From: Modestobacter altitudinis
GTDB taxonomy: Bacteria > Actinomycetota > Actinomycetes > Mycobacteriales > Geodermatophilaceae
Direction of reading: 5' to 3'
Assembly: GCF_005930475.1 (NCBI RefSeq)
Contig: NZ_SJEW01000001.1
Span: 1-64,000 of the forward strand
DNA: 64,000 bases
Position numbers and translations under genes: made by a program. Under the pieces are notes generated by a model that worked only from the letters and a program-made list of their open reading frames with translations, ran no database searches and was not told where the DNA came from. Shown in pieces: positions 16,893 through 24,832 of the stretch (within the stretch, counting starts at the first letter, position 1; each line of letters begins with the position of its first letter).

Positions 16893-17404
16893 CACCGACC
16901 CGAGCGCCCGGCCGGACGGCGGGGACGTGAGTCCATCGACCGGAGGCGGGCCGGGGACTGCGGTGGCACCGCCCGGCTGATCGACGTCTCGACGACGCCG
17001 AGGAACGTGGTGACGTCGCGGACCAGGTCGTCGGCCTCCCGCTCGGTGACCGCGGAGGAGAGCCCGGCCTCGGCCGCGGCACGCTTGGCCGCACCGGCGG
17101 CGAAGAACGCCGCCCACTCGCCCAGCTCCGGTGCGACCTGGCCGATGAGCACCCAGGCGCTGCGCGGCCGGCGCCGCCCCGGCTCGGGCTGGGTGCGGGC
17201 AGCGAGCACCGCAGCCGCACCGCGGAGCGCGGCCAGGTGAGCGGTGGCGTAGCGCCAGCCGGCGTCGGGGCAGGTGGCGGCCTCGGCCAGCCCGCGGTGC
17301 GCCTGACCCAGCAGCTGGGCGGCGACGGCCGGGAGCGGCGGGGGCAACGGGAGCTGACCCTCGGCGGGCCGGTCGTCGTAGGACATGACGCGTGCGGCGC
17401 CCAT
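16892..17404 (-). CDS. SAV_6107-family HEPN domain protein
   Basis: A 170-residue helical protein of the SAV_6107 HEPN family, encoded beside dnaE2 in many actinobacteria. An R-x4-H motif (RYATAH) occurs near residue 65; HEPN ribonucleases carry such a motif, but I cannot say whether this protein is catalytic. The C-terminal 20 residues are Arg/Pro rich. ATG 17404 overlaps the DUF6504 stop (TGATG); ATG 17386 is the alternative. The SOS box upstream of the operon indicates induction by DNA damage. A possible role is as an accessory factor or toxin-like partner in the damage response (inference). Confidence 0.85.
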   Translation of the reverse strand: MGAARVMSYDDRPAEGQLPLPPPLPAVAAQLLGQAHRGLAEAATCPDAGWRYATAHLAALRGAAAVLAARTQPEPGRRRPRSAWVLIGQVAPELGEWAAFFAAGAAKRAAAEAGLSSAVTEREADDLVRDVTTFLGVVETSISRAVPPQSPARLRSMDSRPRRPAGRSGR

Positions 17405-17724
17405 CAGTCGTGCGCCCGGACGAGCAGCCACTGGTTGGCCGTCGGCTCCCAGGACAGGTCGAACACCCCGGCGAAGCTCATCCGGGACCGCCCGGCGCGA
17501 ACCGCCTCGACCCGCCAGACCTGCCGGGTGGCGACCAGCTCCGCCGACGCCCCGCCGGCGGGGTCGGCCTGCCACCACGGCGCGGTCTCCACCCAGGAGT
17601 CGAGCAGCTCCCCCACGACGTAGCGCGTCTGGCCCCGCCAGAACTGGGCCGGCCCCGACGACCCCTGCTCGACCTGCACCTCTTCACCGACGCGGCCTCC
17701 GGCCCCGACGAGCACCCGGCTCAT
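17404..17724 (-). CDS. DUF6504 family protein
   Basis: A 106-residue soluble protein starting MSRVLVGAGGRVGEEVQVEQG and containing the tryptophan-rich stretch PAQFWRGQTRYVVGELLDSW, then VWRVEA and SGVFDL-like strands (FAGVFDLSWE). DUF6504 proteins are commonly encoded with dnaE2 and imuB in actinobacteria, so a role in the mutagenic repair complex is suspected but unproven. ATG 17724 has GGGAG 6 nt upstream. It is the first gene of the operon and lies 116 bp downstream of a perfect LexA box. The open frame extends upstream but not with conserved sequence. Confidence 0.87.
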   Translation of the reverse strand: MSRVLVGAGGRVGEEVQVEQGSSGPAQFWRGQTRYVVGELLDSWVETAPWWQADPAGGASAELVATRQVWRVEAVRAGRSRMSFAGVFDLSWEPTANQWLLVRAHD

Positions 17725-17840
17725 GACAGACTCCCGCACTCTCAGCCCCCACCGGTGGCACCGCCGCCCGACCCGGCGGGGAAGCACCCGCGCACCGGGG
17801 TGCACGGGTAGCCCGGGTCGGTGGACAGCACCACCGGTGT

Positions 17841-17856
17841 TCGAACAGGTGTTCGA
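17841..17856 (-). promoter_or_regulatory. LexA (SOS) box for the DUF6504-HEPN-dnaE2 operon
   Basis: TCGAACAGGTGTTCGA is a perfect TCGAAC-N4-GTTCGA palindrome. The 317-bp gap (17725-18041) holds this box and the MFS promoter region; no other gene or clear structure was seen in it. A weak -10 (TACTTC) precedes the box on the minus strand. The divergent MFS gene starts 185 bp away on the other side and could also be affected. Confidence 0.9.
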
Positions 17857-18041
17857 ACACCGAGAAGTAGACCGGACCGCGCCGGGGGCGTCAAGCCGGC
17901 ACGAGTGCGTCCGGGCACGTGTCGTTGCAGCCACTGCACCGACCGCGCCGGCCGGTAACTGCCTTGCCTGCCGACCGTCCCCCGCGGTCGACTGGTACCG
18001 CCTGCCGACCGTCGGGCACGTCCACCACCAGGAGGAACACC

Positions 18042-19403
18042 GTGCCGGCCCTGCCGCGGGCGCTGAGCCCACTCCGGCACCCCGGGTACCGGTGGCTGGC
18101 CGCCGCCCTCGTCCTGTCCCTCACCTCCACCGGGCTCTACCTGCTGGCCGTGGTGTGGCAGGTGATCGAGCTCGGTGGTGGCCCGGCGGCGCTGTCCCTG
18201 GTCAACACCGGCATGGCCGTGGGCATGCTGCTCACCACGCTGCTCGGTGGCGCGCTGGCCGACCGGGTGCCCCAGCGGCCCATCCTGATCACCGTCGCCC
18301 TCATCGAGCTCGCCGCGACGTCGTCGGTCGCCGGGCTCTCGCTGTCCGGGTTGCTGCAGGTGTGGCACCTGGCGGTCGCGTCGCTGCTCGTCGGGCTGGC
18401 CCAGGGGCTCTACTACCCGGCGTACTCGGCGCTGGTCCCGGCGCTGCTGCCGGCCGACGACCTGCTCCCGGCCAACGGCCTGGAGGGCTTCCTCCGTCCG
18501 CTGCTGACCCAGGCCGGGGGTCCTGCGGTGGCCGGCGCCATCGTGGCGGCGACCTCGCCCGGCATGGCCCTGCTCGCCACCGCGGTGGCAGCCCTGGGCG
18601 CCGTCCTGGCCCTGCTCGGTCTGCCGCACACCCCGCTGCGGCGCGACCTCACCGCCGAGGCGTCGCAGGACCAGGCGGCCGGCGGGCGGGCCCGGCACCC
18701 CGTCGTCGCGGTCCTGGTCGACGTCCGGGCCGGTTTCGCCTACATGGTCGCGACCCCGTGGCTGCTGTCGACGCTGCTGTTCGCCTCGGTGCTCGTGCTG
18801 GTGGTGATCGGCCCCCTGGAGGTGCTCACCCCCTTCGCCGTCCGCGAGCAGACCGGCGGCGGCCCGGCCGAGCACTCCCTCGTGCTGGCCGCCTTCGGCG
18901 TCGCCGGTGCCGTGGGCTCGCTGGTCGTCGCCTCCCGCCGGCTGCCCCGCCGGTACCTGACCATCATGATCATGCTCTGGGGTGCCGGCTGCCTGCCGCT
19001 GGCGCTGTTCGGGGTGGCGACCCAGCTGTGGGTGATGGTCCTCGCCTCGGCCGTCGTCGGCGCCACCTTCCAGGGCGCCACGGTCATCTGGGGCACGCTG
19101 CTGCAGCGCCGGGTCCCGCCGGCCCTGCTCGGCCGCGTCTCGAGCCTGGACTTCTTCGTCTCGCTGGCCTTCATGCCGCTGTCCATGGCGCTGGCCGGCC
19201 CGGTGAGCGAGCAGATCGGCGTCGCCGCGACCTTCGCCCTCGCCGGGGGCGTGCCGCCCGTGCTGGCCGTGCTGGCGATCACCGCCGCCCGGCTGGGCGC
19301 CGACGAGATCGCCCACCCGCTGGACACCCCCGACGGCGACCTGCCCCCGGGCGCACGCGACGCCGTGGCGGACGCCCGGCCGCTGGACGCCGACCTGCGG
19401 TGA
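18042..19403 (+). CDS. MFS transporter (MFS_3/EntS-like)
   Basis: A 453-residue major facilitator with about twelve transmembrane helices. The loop 2-3 motif appears as GGALADRVPQRPILI, and there is a central loop near residues 205-230. Overall it resembles the MFS_3 group that contains the enterobactin exporter EntS; the substrate cannot be predicted. The start GTG 18042 has a strong AGGAGG 6 nt upstream, which rules out the longer open frame. It stands alone on the plus strand, followed by a weak hairpin at 19420-19451. Confidence 0.9.
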   Translation: MPALPRALSPLRHPGYRWLAAALVLSLTSTGLYLLAVVWQVIELGGGPAALSLVNTGMAVGMLLTTLLGGALADRVPQRPILITVALIELAATSSVAGLSLSGLLQVWHLAVASLLVGLAQGLYYPAYSALVPALLPADDLLPANGLEGFLRPLLTQAGGPAVAGAIVAATSPGMALLATAVAALGAVLALLGLPHTPLRRDLTAEASQDQAAGGRARHPVVAVLVDVRAGFAYMVATPWLLSTLLFASVLVLVVIGPLEVLTPFAVREQTGGGPAEHSLVLAAFGVAGAVGSLVVASRRLPRRYLTIMIMLWGAGCLPLALFGVATQLWVMVLASAVVGATFQGATVIWGTLLQRRVPPALLGRVSSLDFFVSLAFMPLSMALAGPVSEQIGVAATFALAGGVPPVLAVLAITAARLGADEIAHPLDTPDGDLPPGARDAVADARPLDADLR

Positions 19404-19419
19404 GCCCGCACACCGGTCG

Positions 19420-19451
19420 CCGTCCCGGGTGGCACGCCCGGCGGGGGACGG
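19420..19451 (+). terminator. Weak hairpin after the MFS gene
   Basis: Arms CCGTCCC (19420-19426) and GGGACGG (19445-19451) with inner GGG/CCC pairing, between the MFS stop and the YbaK gene. Confidence 0.4.
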
Positions 19452-19466
19452 TGGGAGGATCGCCGC

Positions 19467-20000
19467 ATGACCGCAGCGGAGACCCCGCAGCACCCCCGGG
19501 TCGCCGAGGTCGCGCAGCTGCTGCGCGCGGCCGGCGCCGCGGGCGAGGTGCGCGTGCTGCCCGACAGCGCCCGGACCGCCGCGGCGGCCGCAGCCGGGCT
19601 GGGGGTCGAGGTCGGCGCGATCGCCAACAGCCTGGTGTTCGACGTCGGCGGTGAGCCGCTGCTTGTCCTCACCAGCGGCGCGCACCGGGTCGACGAGGCC
19701 CTGGTGGCCGACCTGCTCGGCGTCCCGGCGATCACCCGGGCGACACCGGAGTTCGTCCGCCGGCACACCGGGCAGGCGATCGGCGGGGTCGCCCCGATCG
19801 GCCACCCCGCGCCGATCGGCACGCTCGTCGACGTCGAGCTCGCCCGGCACCGGCAGGTGTGGGCCGCCGCCGGGCACCCGCACACCGTCTTCCCGACCAG
19901 CTACGACGAGCTGCTGCGACTGACCGAGGGCACGCCCGCCGAGGTGGGCCTCGGCCCGGCCGAGCGCACCCAGCCCACCGCCGAGGCGGGAGCCCGATGA
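19467..20000 (+). CDS. YbaK/EbsC-type aminoacyl-tRNA deacylase
   Basis: A 177-residue member of the YbaK/ProX family, which hydrolyses mischarged aminoacyl-tRNAs such as Cys- or Ala-tRNA(Pro). Family features include GAIANSLVF, the strand LLVLTSGAHRVD and the conserved Gly-rich IGGVAPIGHPAPIGTLVD. GGGAGG lies 8 nt before the ATG. The stop overlaps the GNAT gene start (ATGA), so the two are cotranslated. The family's substrate range varies, so the exact tRNA is unknown. Confidence 0.92.
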   Translation: MTAAETPQHPRVAEVAQLLRAAGAAGEVRVLPDSARTAAAAAAGLGVEVGAIANSLVFDVGGEPLLVLTSGAHRVDEALVADLLGVPAITRATPEFVRRHTGQAIGGVAPIGHPAPIGTLVDVELARHRQVWAAAGHPHTVFPTSYDELLRLTEGTPAEVGLGPAERTQPTAEAGAR

Positions 20001-20575
20001 CCGACACCACCCCCGCCACCCGCGTCACCGAGCTGCCCACCCGGTGGATGCGCGACCACCTGCACGAGGCGCTGGCCATCTACGGCGCGGCGATGGGCTA
20101 CGGCGAGTCGGTGGTCGCCGGCCGCTACGGCTACGCCGTCCAGCACACCGAGCGCCCCGGCTTCCGGTCCGTCGGCGGCTTCGCCGAGACCCCGCAGGGC
20201 GAGCGGCTGGTCGGTTTCGGCTACGGCTACCTGGTCGCCCCGGGCCAGTGGTGGCACGACCAGGTCCGCAACGCGCTGGACCGGCGGACGGCCAAGCAGT
20301 GGCTGCCCGGCGCCTTCGAGGTCTGCGAGCTGCACGTCCACCCCGACCACCAGAGCCGCGGCCTGGGCCGTCAGCTGCTGCACGCCCTGCTGGCCGACCT
20401 GCCCCATCCCGCCGCGCTGCTGAGCACCCCGGACACCGACACGAAGGCCTTCCGGCTCTACCACGCCGACGGCTTCGTCGACCTGGCCCGCGGCTACCAC
20501 TTCCCCGGTGACGCGCGGCCCTTCGCGATCCTGGGCGCCCGACTGCCGCTGGCCCCGCCGGCGCCGAGGGACTGA
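19997..20575 (+). CDS. GNAT family N-acetyltransferase
   Basis: A 192-residue acetyltransferase with the acetyl-CoA binding motif A (LHVHPDHQSRGLGRQLLHALL) and a downstream beta-bulge strand (PAALLSTPDTDTKAFRLYHADGF). The N-terminal half is unusual in carrying several aromatic residues (YGAAMGYGESVVAGRYGYAV). It overlaps YbaK by ATGA, and its stop overlaps the carotenoid oxidoreductase start as CTGA. The acceptor substrate is unknown. Confidence 0.9.
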   Translation: MTDTTPATRVTELPTRWMRDHLHEALAIYGAAMGYGESVVAGRYGYAVQHTERPGFRSVGGFAETPQGERLVGFGYGYLVAPGQWWHDQVRNALDRRTAKQWLPGAFEVCELHVHPDHQSRGLGRQLLHALLADLPHPAALLSTPDTDTKAFRLYHADGFVDLARGYHFPGDARPFAILGARLPLAPPAPRD

Positions 20576-22221
20576 TCCCGGTTCCCGACCCCCGCGACGC
20601 CTCGGTCGACGCCGTCGTCATCGGCTCGGGCCACAACGGGCTGGTCGCCGCCTGCTCCCTGGCCCGCGCCGGCCTGTCGGTCGAGGTGGTCGAGTCCGAC
20701 TCGGTCCTCGGCGGCGCCGTCTCCACCGTCGAGCGGTGGCCCGGGGTCCGCGTCGACCGGGGGTCCAGCGCGCACGTGATCATCCGGCACAGCGGGATCG
20801 TCGAGGAGCTCGAGCTCGAGCGCTTCGGCCTGCGCTACGTCGACTGCGACCCGTGGGGCTTCGCGCCGGCACCGGTCCCCGGGGACGCCGGGCCCGACGG
20901 CCGGCCGCTGGTCTTCTCCGTCGACCTCGACGCCACCTGCGCCTCGATCGCCGCGGCCTGCGGGGACGCCGACGCCGCGGCCTACCGCCGGTTCGTCGAG
21001 GTCTGGGGGCCGCGCAGCGCCGCCGTAGTCCAGGCGTTCGGCGACCGGCCGAGCCCGGCGCGGCTGGTGCGCCACCTGTGGCCCATCGGCTCACGCCGCC
21101 CTCGGACGCCGGGCGGGGAGATCGCCGTGGACTTCCTCGGCTCCGGTGACGCGCTGCTGGACCGCTGGTTCGGGAGCGAACGGCTCAAGGCCGCGCTGGC
21201 CTGGTTCGGTGCGCAGTCCGGCCCGCCGATGTCCGAGCCCGGCACGGCGGCGATGGTCGGCTGGGTGGCGCTGCTGCACGACGTCCCGCCCGGCCACCCG
21301 GTCGGCGGGTCCGGTGGGCTGACCCAGGCGCTGGCGGCCCGGCTGGCCGCCGACGGCGGCCGGGTCACCCTCGGGGACGGCGCCGCGCGGCTGCTCGTCG
21401 ACGGCCCGGCCGGCGCCCGGCGGGTCACCGGCGTGCAGACGACGTCGGGACGGCGGGTCACCGCGCCCGTGGTCGTCGCCGCGTGCCACGTGCTCGCCAC
21501 CCGGACGCTCGCCGGGGACGACGCGCCGCCGGCGCTCGCCGACGCCGACCCGCCGCTGGGCAACGGCTTCGGCCTGGTGCTGCGCGCCCAGACGAACGCG
21601 CTCCCGTCCTACCCCGGCGTCGGGGACGAGGCCCTGCAGGGGCTGCAGCTGCTGTGCACCGACCGCGCCCAGCTGGCCCGCGCCCACGGCGACTGGCTGG
21701 CCGGGGAGGTCCCCCGTGAGCCGGTGCCGCTGGCGATGTCGTTCTCCGCCAGCGACCCGACCCTCGCGCCGGCCGGCCAGCACGTCGTCACCGTCTGGGG
21801 GCAGTGGTACCCCTACGCCCTCGCCGACGGCTCCGACTGGGAGACCCTCGCCGAACCCGCTGCCCAGCAGCTGATCGCCGCCGTCGACCGGTACGCCCCC
21901 GGTTTCGCCGACTCGGTACAGCGGCTGTACGTGCAGACGCCGCTGCGGCTGGAGCAGGAACTGTCCCTGCTCCGGGGCAACGTGATGCACGTGGAGATGA
22001 GCCTGGCCAGCATGTTCGGCTTCCGGCCGACGCCGGCGCTGTCGGGCCACCGGGTGCCCGGGCTCGCCGGGCTCTACCTCACCGGCGCCTCCACCCACCC
22101 CGGCGGCGGGGTCTCGGGCAACTCCGGGCGCACCGCCGCCCGGGTGGTGCTGGCCGACCGGCGTCCCGCCGCCCGGCTGCGGGCGGAGGTCGGCCGCCAT
22201 CTCGGGGCGCTGCGCCGGTGA
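20572..22221 (+). CDS. CrtO/CrtI-family carotenoid FAD oxidoreductase (probable CTG start)
   Basis: A 549-residue FAD-dependent amine-oxidase-fold protein of the phytoene desaturase/CrtO ketolase superfamily. The dinucleotide motif VVIGSGHNGLVAACSLARAG lies at residues 13-32, and the C-terminal FAD motif is GLYLTGASTHPGGGVSGNSG. No ATG, GTG or TTG exists between the upstream in-frame stop (20509) and GTG 20686, which would delete the FAD motif. The start is therefore taken as CTG 20572, overlapping the GNAT stop as CTGA. It is first of a carotenoid tailoring set with CruF and a glycosyltransferase, so it may be a ketolase or an end-group desaturase. Confidence is high for the family and lower for the reaction. 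Confidence 0.88.
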   Translation: MIPVPDPRDASVDAVVIGSGHNGLVAACSLARAGLSVEVVESDSVLGGAVSTVERWPGVRVDRGSSAHVIIRHSGIVEELELERFGLRYVDCDPWGFAPAPVPGDAGPDGRPLVFSVDLDATCASIAAACGDADAAAYRRFVEVWGPRSAAVVQAFGDRPSPARLVRHLWPIGSRRPRTPGGEIAVDFLGSGDALLDRWFGSERLKAALAWFGAQSGPPMSEPGTAAMVGWVALLHDVPPGHPVGGSGGLTQALAARLAADGGRVTLGDGAARLLVDGPAGARRVTGVQTTSGRRVTAPVVVAACHVLATRTLAGDDAPPALADADPPLGNGFGLVLRAQTNALPSYPGVGDEALQGLQLLCTDRAQLARAHGDWLAGEVPREPVPLAMSFSASDPTLAPAGQHVVTVWGQWYPYALADGSDWETLAEPAAQQLIAAVDRYAPGFADSVQRLYVQTPLRLEQELSLLRGNVMHVEMSLASMFGFRPTPALSGHRVPGLAGLYLTGASTHPGGGVSGNSGRTAARVVLADRRPAARLRAEVGRHLGALRR

Positions 22222-22994
22222 CCGCGGCGCTGACGGTCCGCCGCCCGGCCGGTGCCGGCTGGCTGCCGGTCGTCCCGGCGCTGCTGCTCGTCGCCACGGC
22301 GATCGCCTACCCGCTCACCGACGGCGCCGCCCGGGACGCGGTGAGCTGGGCGATCGTGCTGCTGGGCGCCACCGTCTCGGTCGCCCACGCCGCGGTGAGC
22401 CGGGGCCTGCGCACCGGGCTGGCGGTCCTGGTGCTGGTCGCCGTGGTCGCGGTGCTGTTCGAGGCGCTGGGCCTGGCCACCGGGTTCCCCTACGGCGGGT
22501 ACTCCTACAGCGACGAGCTCGGGCCCACGCTGCTCGGCGTGCCGTTCCTGGTCCCGCTGGCCTGGTTGATGATGGCCTGGCCGAGCTGGGTGCTCGCCGC
22601 CTGGCTGGCCCCCCGCTCGCGGCCGGTGCGGGTGCTGGTCGCCGCGTACGTCTTCGCCGGCTGGGACGTGGTGCTGGACCCGCAGATGGTGCAGGCCGGC
22701 TACTGGCGCTGGGCGCACCCCTCCCCGGGCCTGCCCGGCATCGACACGGTGCCGCTGACCAACCTGGCCGGCTGGCTGCTGGCCGGCGTGGTGCTGATGA
22801 CCCTGCTGGACCTGCTGGCCGGGGGTACCCGCTCCCGCAGCTCCGATGCCGCGCCGCTGCTCGTGCTCGGCTGGATGACGCTGGGCGGCGCGCTCGCGCA
22901 CGCCGGCTGGCTGGGGCTCCCCGGGTCGGCGGCGTGGGGAGCGGTGCTGGCCCTGCCGGTGCTCGCCGCCGTGGTCCGGCGGCTGCGCCGGTGA
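22218..22994 (+). CDS. cruF: CruF-like carotenoid 1,2-hydratase (PF04240)
   Basis: A 258-residue integral membrane protein with about seven transmembrane helices. It carries the family signature FEALGLATGFPYGGYSYSDELGP followed by GVPFLVPLAWLMM and the motif AGWDVVLDPQMVQAGYW. CruF-type enzymes add water to the psi end of acyclic or monocyclic carotenoids. GTGA overlaps join it to the oxidoreductase gene upstream and the glycosyltransferase downstream. The set looks like a pathway to a hydroxylated and then glycosylated carotenoid. Confidence 0.88.
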   Translation: MTAALTVRRPAGAGWLPVVPALLLVATAIAYPLTDGAARDAVSWAIVLLGATVSVAHAAVSRGLRTGLAVLVLVAVVAVLFEALGLATGFPYGGYSYSDELGPTLLGVPFLVPLAWLMMAWPSWVLAAWLAPRSRPVRVLVAAYVFAGWDVVLDPQMVQAGYWRWAHPSPGLPGIDTVPLTNLAGWLLAGVVLMTLLDLLAGGTRSRSSDAAPLLVLGWMTLGGALAHAGWLGLPGSAAWGAVLALPVLAAVVRRLRR

Positions 22995-24124
22995 GCAGGC
23001 TGGTGCGGGTCTGCGCCGGGCTGTCCGTGCTCGGCGCGCTGCACGCCGCGGTCAACACCGCGCTGCTGCGCCGTCCCCCGGCCGTGCCCCGGCCGGTCGA
23101 GCGGCGGGTGACCGTGGTGCTGCCGGTGCGCGACGAGGCCGGGCAGGTGGGCGGCTGCCTGGCCGCGGTCCTGGCCCAGCGCGGCGTCGACGCCCTCCGG
23201 GTGGTCGTGGTCGACGACGGCTCCACCGACGGCACCGCCGCCGAGGTGCGGGCGGTCGTCGACGACCGGGTCACCCTGCTGCCGGGCACTCCGCCGGCTG
23301 CGGGCTGGCTGGGCAAGCCGAACGCCTGCGCGGTCGGCGCGGCGGCCGCCGGCGACGTCGACGTGCTGGCGTTCGTGGACGCCGACGTCCGGCTGGAGCC
23401 CGACGCGCTCGCGCGGGCCGTGGCCGTGCTGGACGACGCCGGACTCGACCTGGTCTCCCCCTGGCCGCGGCAGCTGGCCGGCAGTGCGGCCGAGCGGCTG
23501 GTCCAGCCGCTGCAGCAGTGGCTGTGGGGCACGCTGCTGCCGCTGCGCCTCGCGGAGCGCTCCCCCCGGCCGTCGCTGGCCGCCGCCAACGGGCAGTTCC
23601 TGGTGGTCCGCCGCGCGGCCTACGACCGGGCTGGCGGGCACGCGGCGGTGCGCGGCGAGGTGATCGAGGACGTCGCCCTGCTGCGCGCGGTCAAGGCCTC
23701 CGGCGGCCGCGGGGTGGTGGTCGACGGTTCCACCCTGGCGAGTTGCCGGATGTACGACGGCTGGGCCGGCGTGCGGGACGGCTACGCCAAGTCGCTGTGG
23801 GCGGCGCTCGGGAGCCGGCCCACCGCGGCCGTCGCCGCGGCTGCCGGGCTCAGCGCCGTCTGGCTGCTCCCACCGCTGGCGGCGCTGGCGGGCTCCCGCG
23901 CCGGTCTGGCCGGCTACGCCGCCGGGGTCACCGGCCGGGCGGTGGTCGCGGCGCGCACCGGCGGCCGGGTGTGGCCCGACGCGCTGGCCCACCCGGTGTC
24001 GATCGCGCTGCTCGACGTGCTGGTCGCCCGGTCGGTGGTCGGCCACCGGCGCGGACAGCTCAGCTGGCGCGGCCGACCCGTGACCGCGCCCGCACCGGCG
24101 CCCTCGGCGACGATGGGCGGGTGA
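22991..24124 (+). CDS. Family 2 glycosyltransferase (CruG-like carotenoid glycosyltransferase)
   Basis: A 377-residue GT2 enzyme with an N-terminal membrane anchor and the GT-A nucleotide-sugar motifs VVVVDDGSTDGT and LAFVDADVRLEPD. The acceptor-side region AANGQFLVVRRAAYDRAGGH and two or three C-terminal transmembrane helices follow. Its position directly after CruF matches CruG, which attaches a sugar to the hydroxyl made by CruF. GTGA overlaps occur at both ends. Sugar donor and exact carotenoid cannot be told. Confidence 0.87.
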   Translation: MSRLVRVCAGLSVLGALHAAVNTALLRRPPAVPRPVERRVTVVLPVRDEAGQVGGCLAAVLAQRGVDALRVVVVDDGSTDGTAAEVRAVVDDRVTLLPGTPPAAGWLGKPNACAVGAAAAGDVDVLAFVDADVRLEPDALARAVAVLDDAGLDLVSPWPRQLAGSAAERLVQPLQQWLWGTLLPLRLAERSPRPSLAAANGQFLVVRRAAYDRAGGHAAVRGEVIEDVALLRAVKASGGRGVVVDGSTLASCRMYDGWAGVRDGYAKSLWAALGSRPTAAVAAAAGLSAVWLLPPLAALAGSRAGLAGYAAGVTGRAVVAARTGGRVWPDALAHPVSIALLDVLVARSVVGHRRGQLSWRGRPVTAPAPAPSATMGG

Positions 24125-24780
24125 CCGAGCAGAGCAGTTCCGACCGCGTGCACTTCGACCCCGACGACATGGACACCGGCGCCTTCTACCGGGTGCTGAA
24201 CTCCGTCGTCGTGCCACGGCCGATCGCCTGGGTCTGCAGCCGCTCGGCCGAGGGCGTGCTGAACCTGGCGCCACACTCCTTCTACACGGTGGCCTGCGTC
24301 GACCCCCCGGTCGTGCAGTTCACCTCGGTGGGCCGCAAGGACTCGCTCACCAACGCCGAGCAGACCCGTGAGTTCACCGTCAGCCTCACCCCGGAGGCAC
24401 TGTTCGAGCAGGTCAACGCCACGGGCACGGACTTCCCGCCGGAGCACGACGAGGCCGAGCACACCGGGGTCCGGCTGGAGCCCAGCGACGTGGTGGGGGT
24501 GCCCCGGGTCGCGGAGTCCCCGGTGTCGATCGAGTGCGTGCTGCACGGCACCGTGTCCTTCGGCGACAGCACCGTCGTCTTCGGCCGGGTCGTGCACATC
24601 GCCGTCCGGGCCGACGCCGTCCGCGACGGCCGGCCGCGCATCGAGCACCTGCGACCGCTGGCCCGCCTGGGCGGCAACGAGTGGTCGACCATCGGCGAGG
24701 TCAAGGAGATCCGCCGGATCCCGTACGGGAAGTGGTCGGCCGACCCGTCGATCGGTGAGCGCGTCCGCGGCGACGGCTGA
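24121..24780 (+). CDS. Flavin reductase-like (FMN-binding split barrel) protein
   Basis: A 219-residue flavin_reduct protein starting with GTG overlapping the glycosyltransferase stop. The FMN-binding signature is seen in RPIAWVCSRSAEGVLNLAPHSFYTVACVDPP and KDSLTNAEQTREFTVSL. Such proteins reduce FMN for a partner monooxygenase or act as small oxidoreductases. Its place at the end of the carotenoid tailoring operon suggests a possible redox role there, but it could simply be cotranscribed. Confidence 0.9.
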   Translation: MTEQSSSDRVHFDPDDMDTGAFYRVLNSVVVPRPIAWVCSRSAEGVLNLAPHSFYTVACVDPPVVQFTSVGRKDSLTNAEQTREFTVSLTPEALFEQVNATGTDFPPEHDEAEHTGVRLEPSDVVGVPRVAESPVSIECVLHGTVSFGDSTVVFGRVVHIAVRADAVRDGRPRIEHLRPLARLGGNEWSTIGEVKEIRRIPYGKWSADPSIGERVRGDG

Positions 24781-24832
24781 AGGCCGCGCCGCTCCCCTAC
24801 GCTGCCGCCCACCGGACGAGGTGGAGGGTCGC

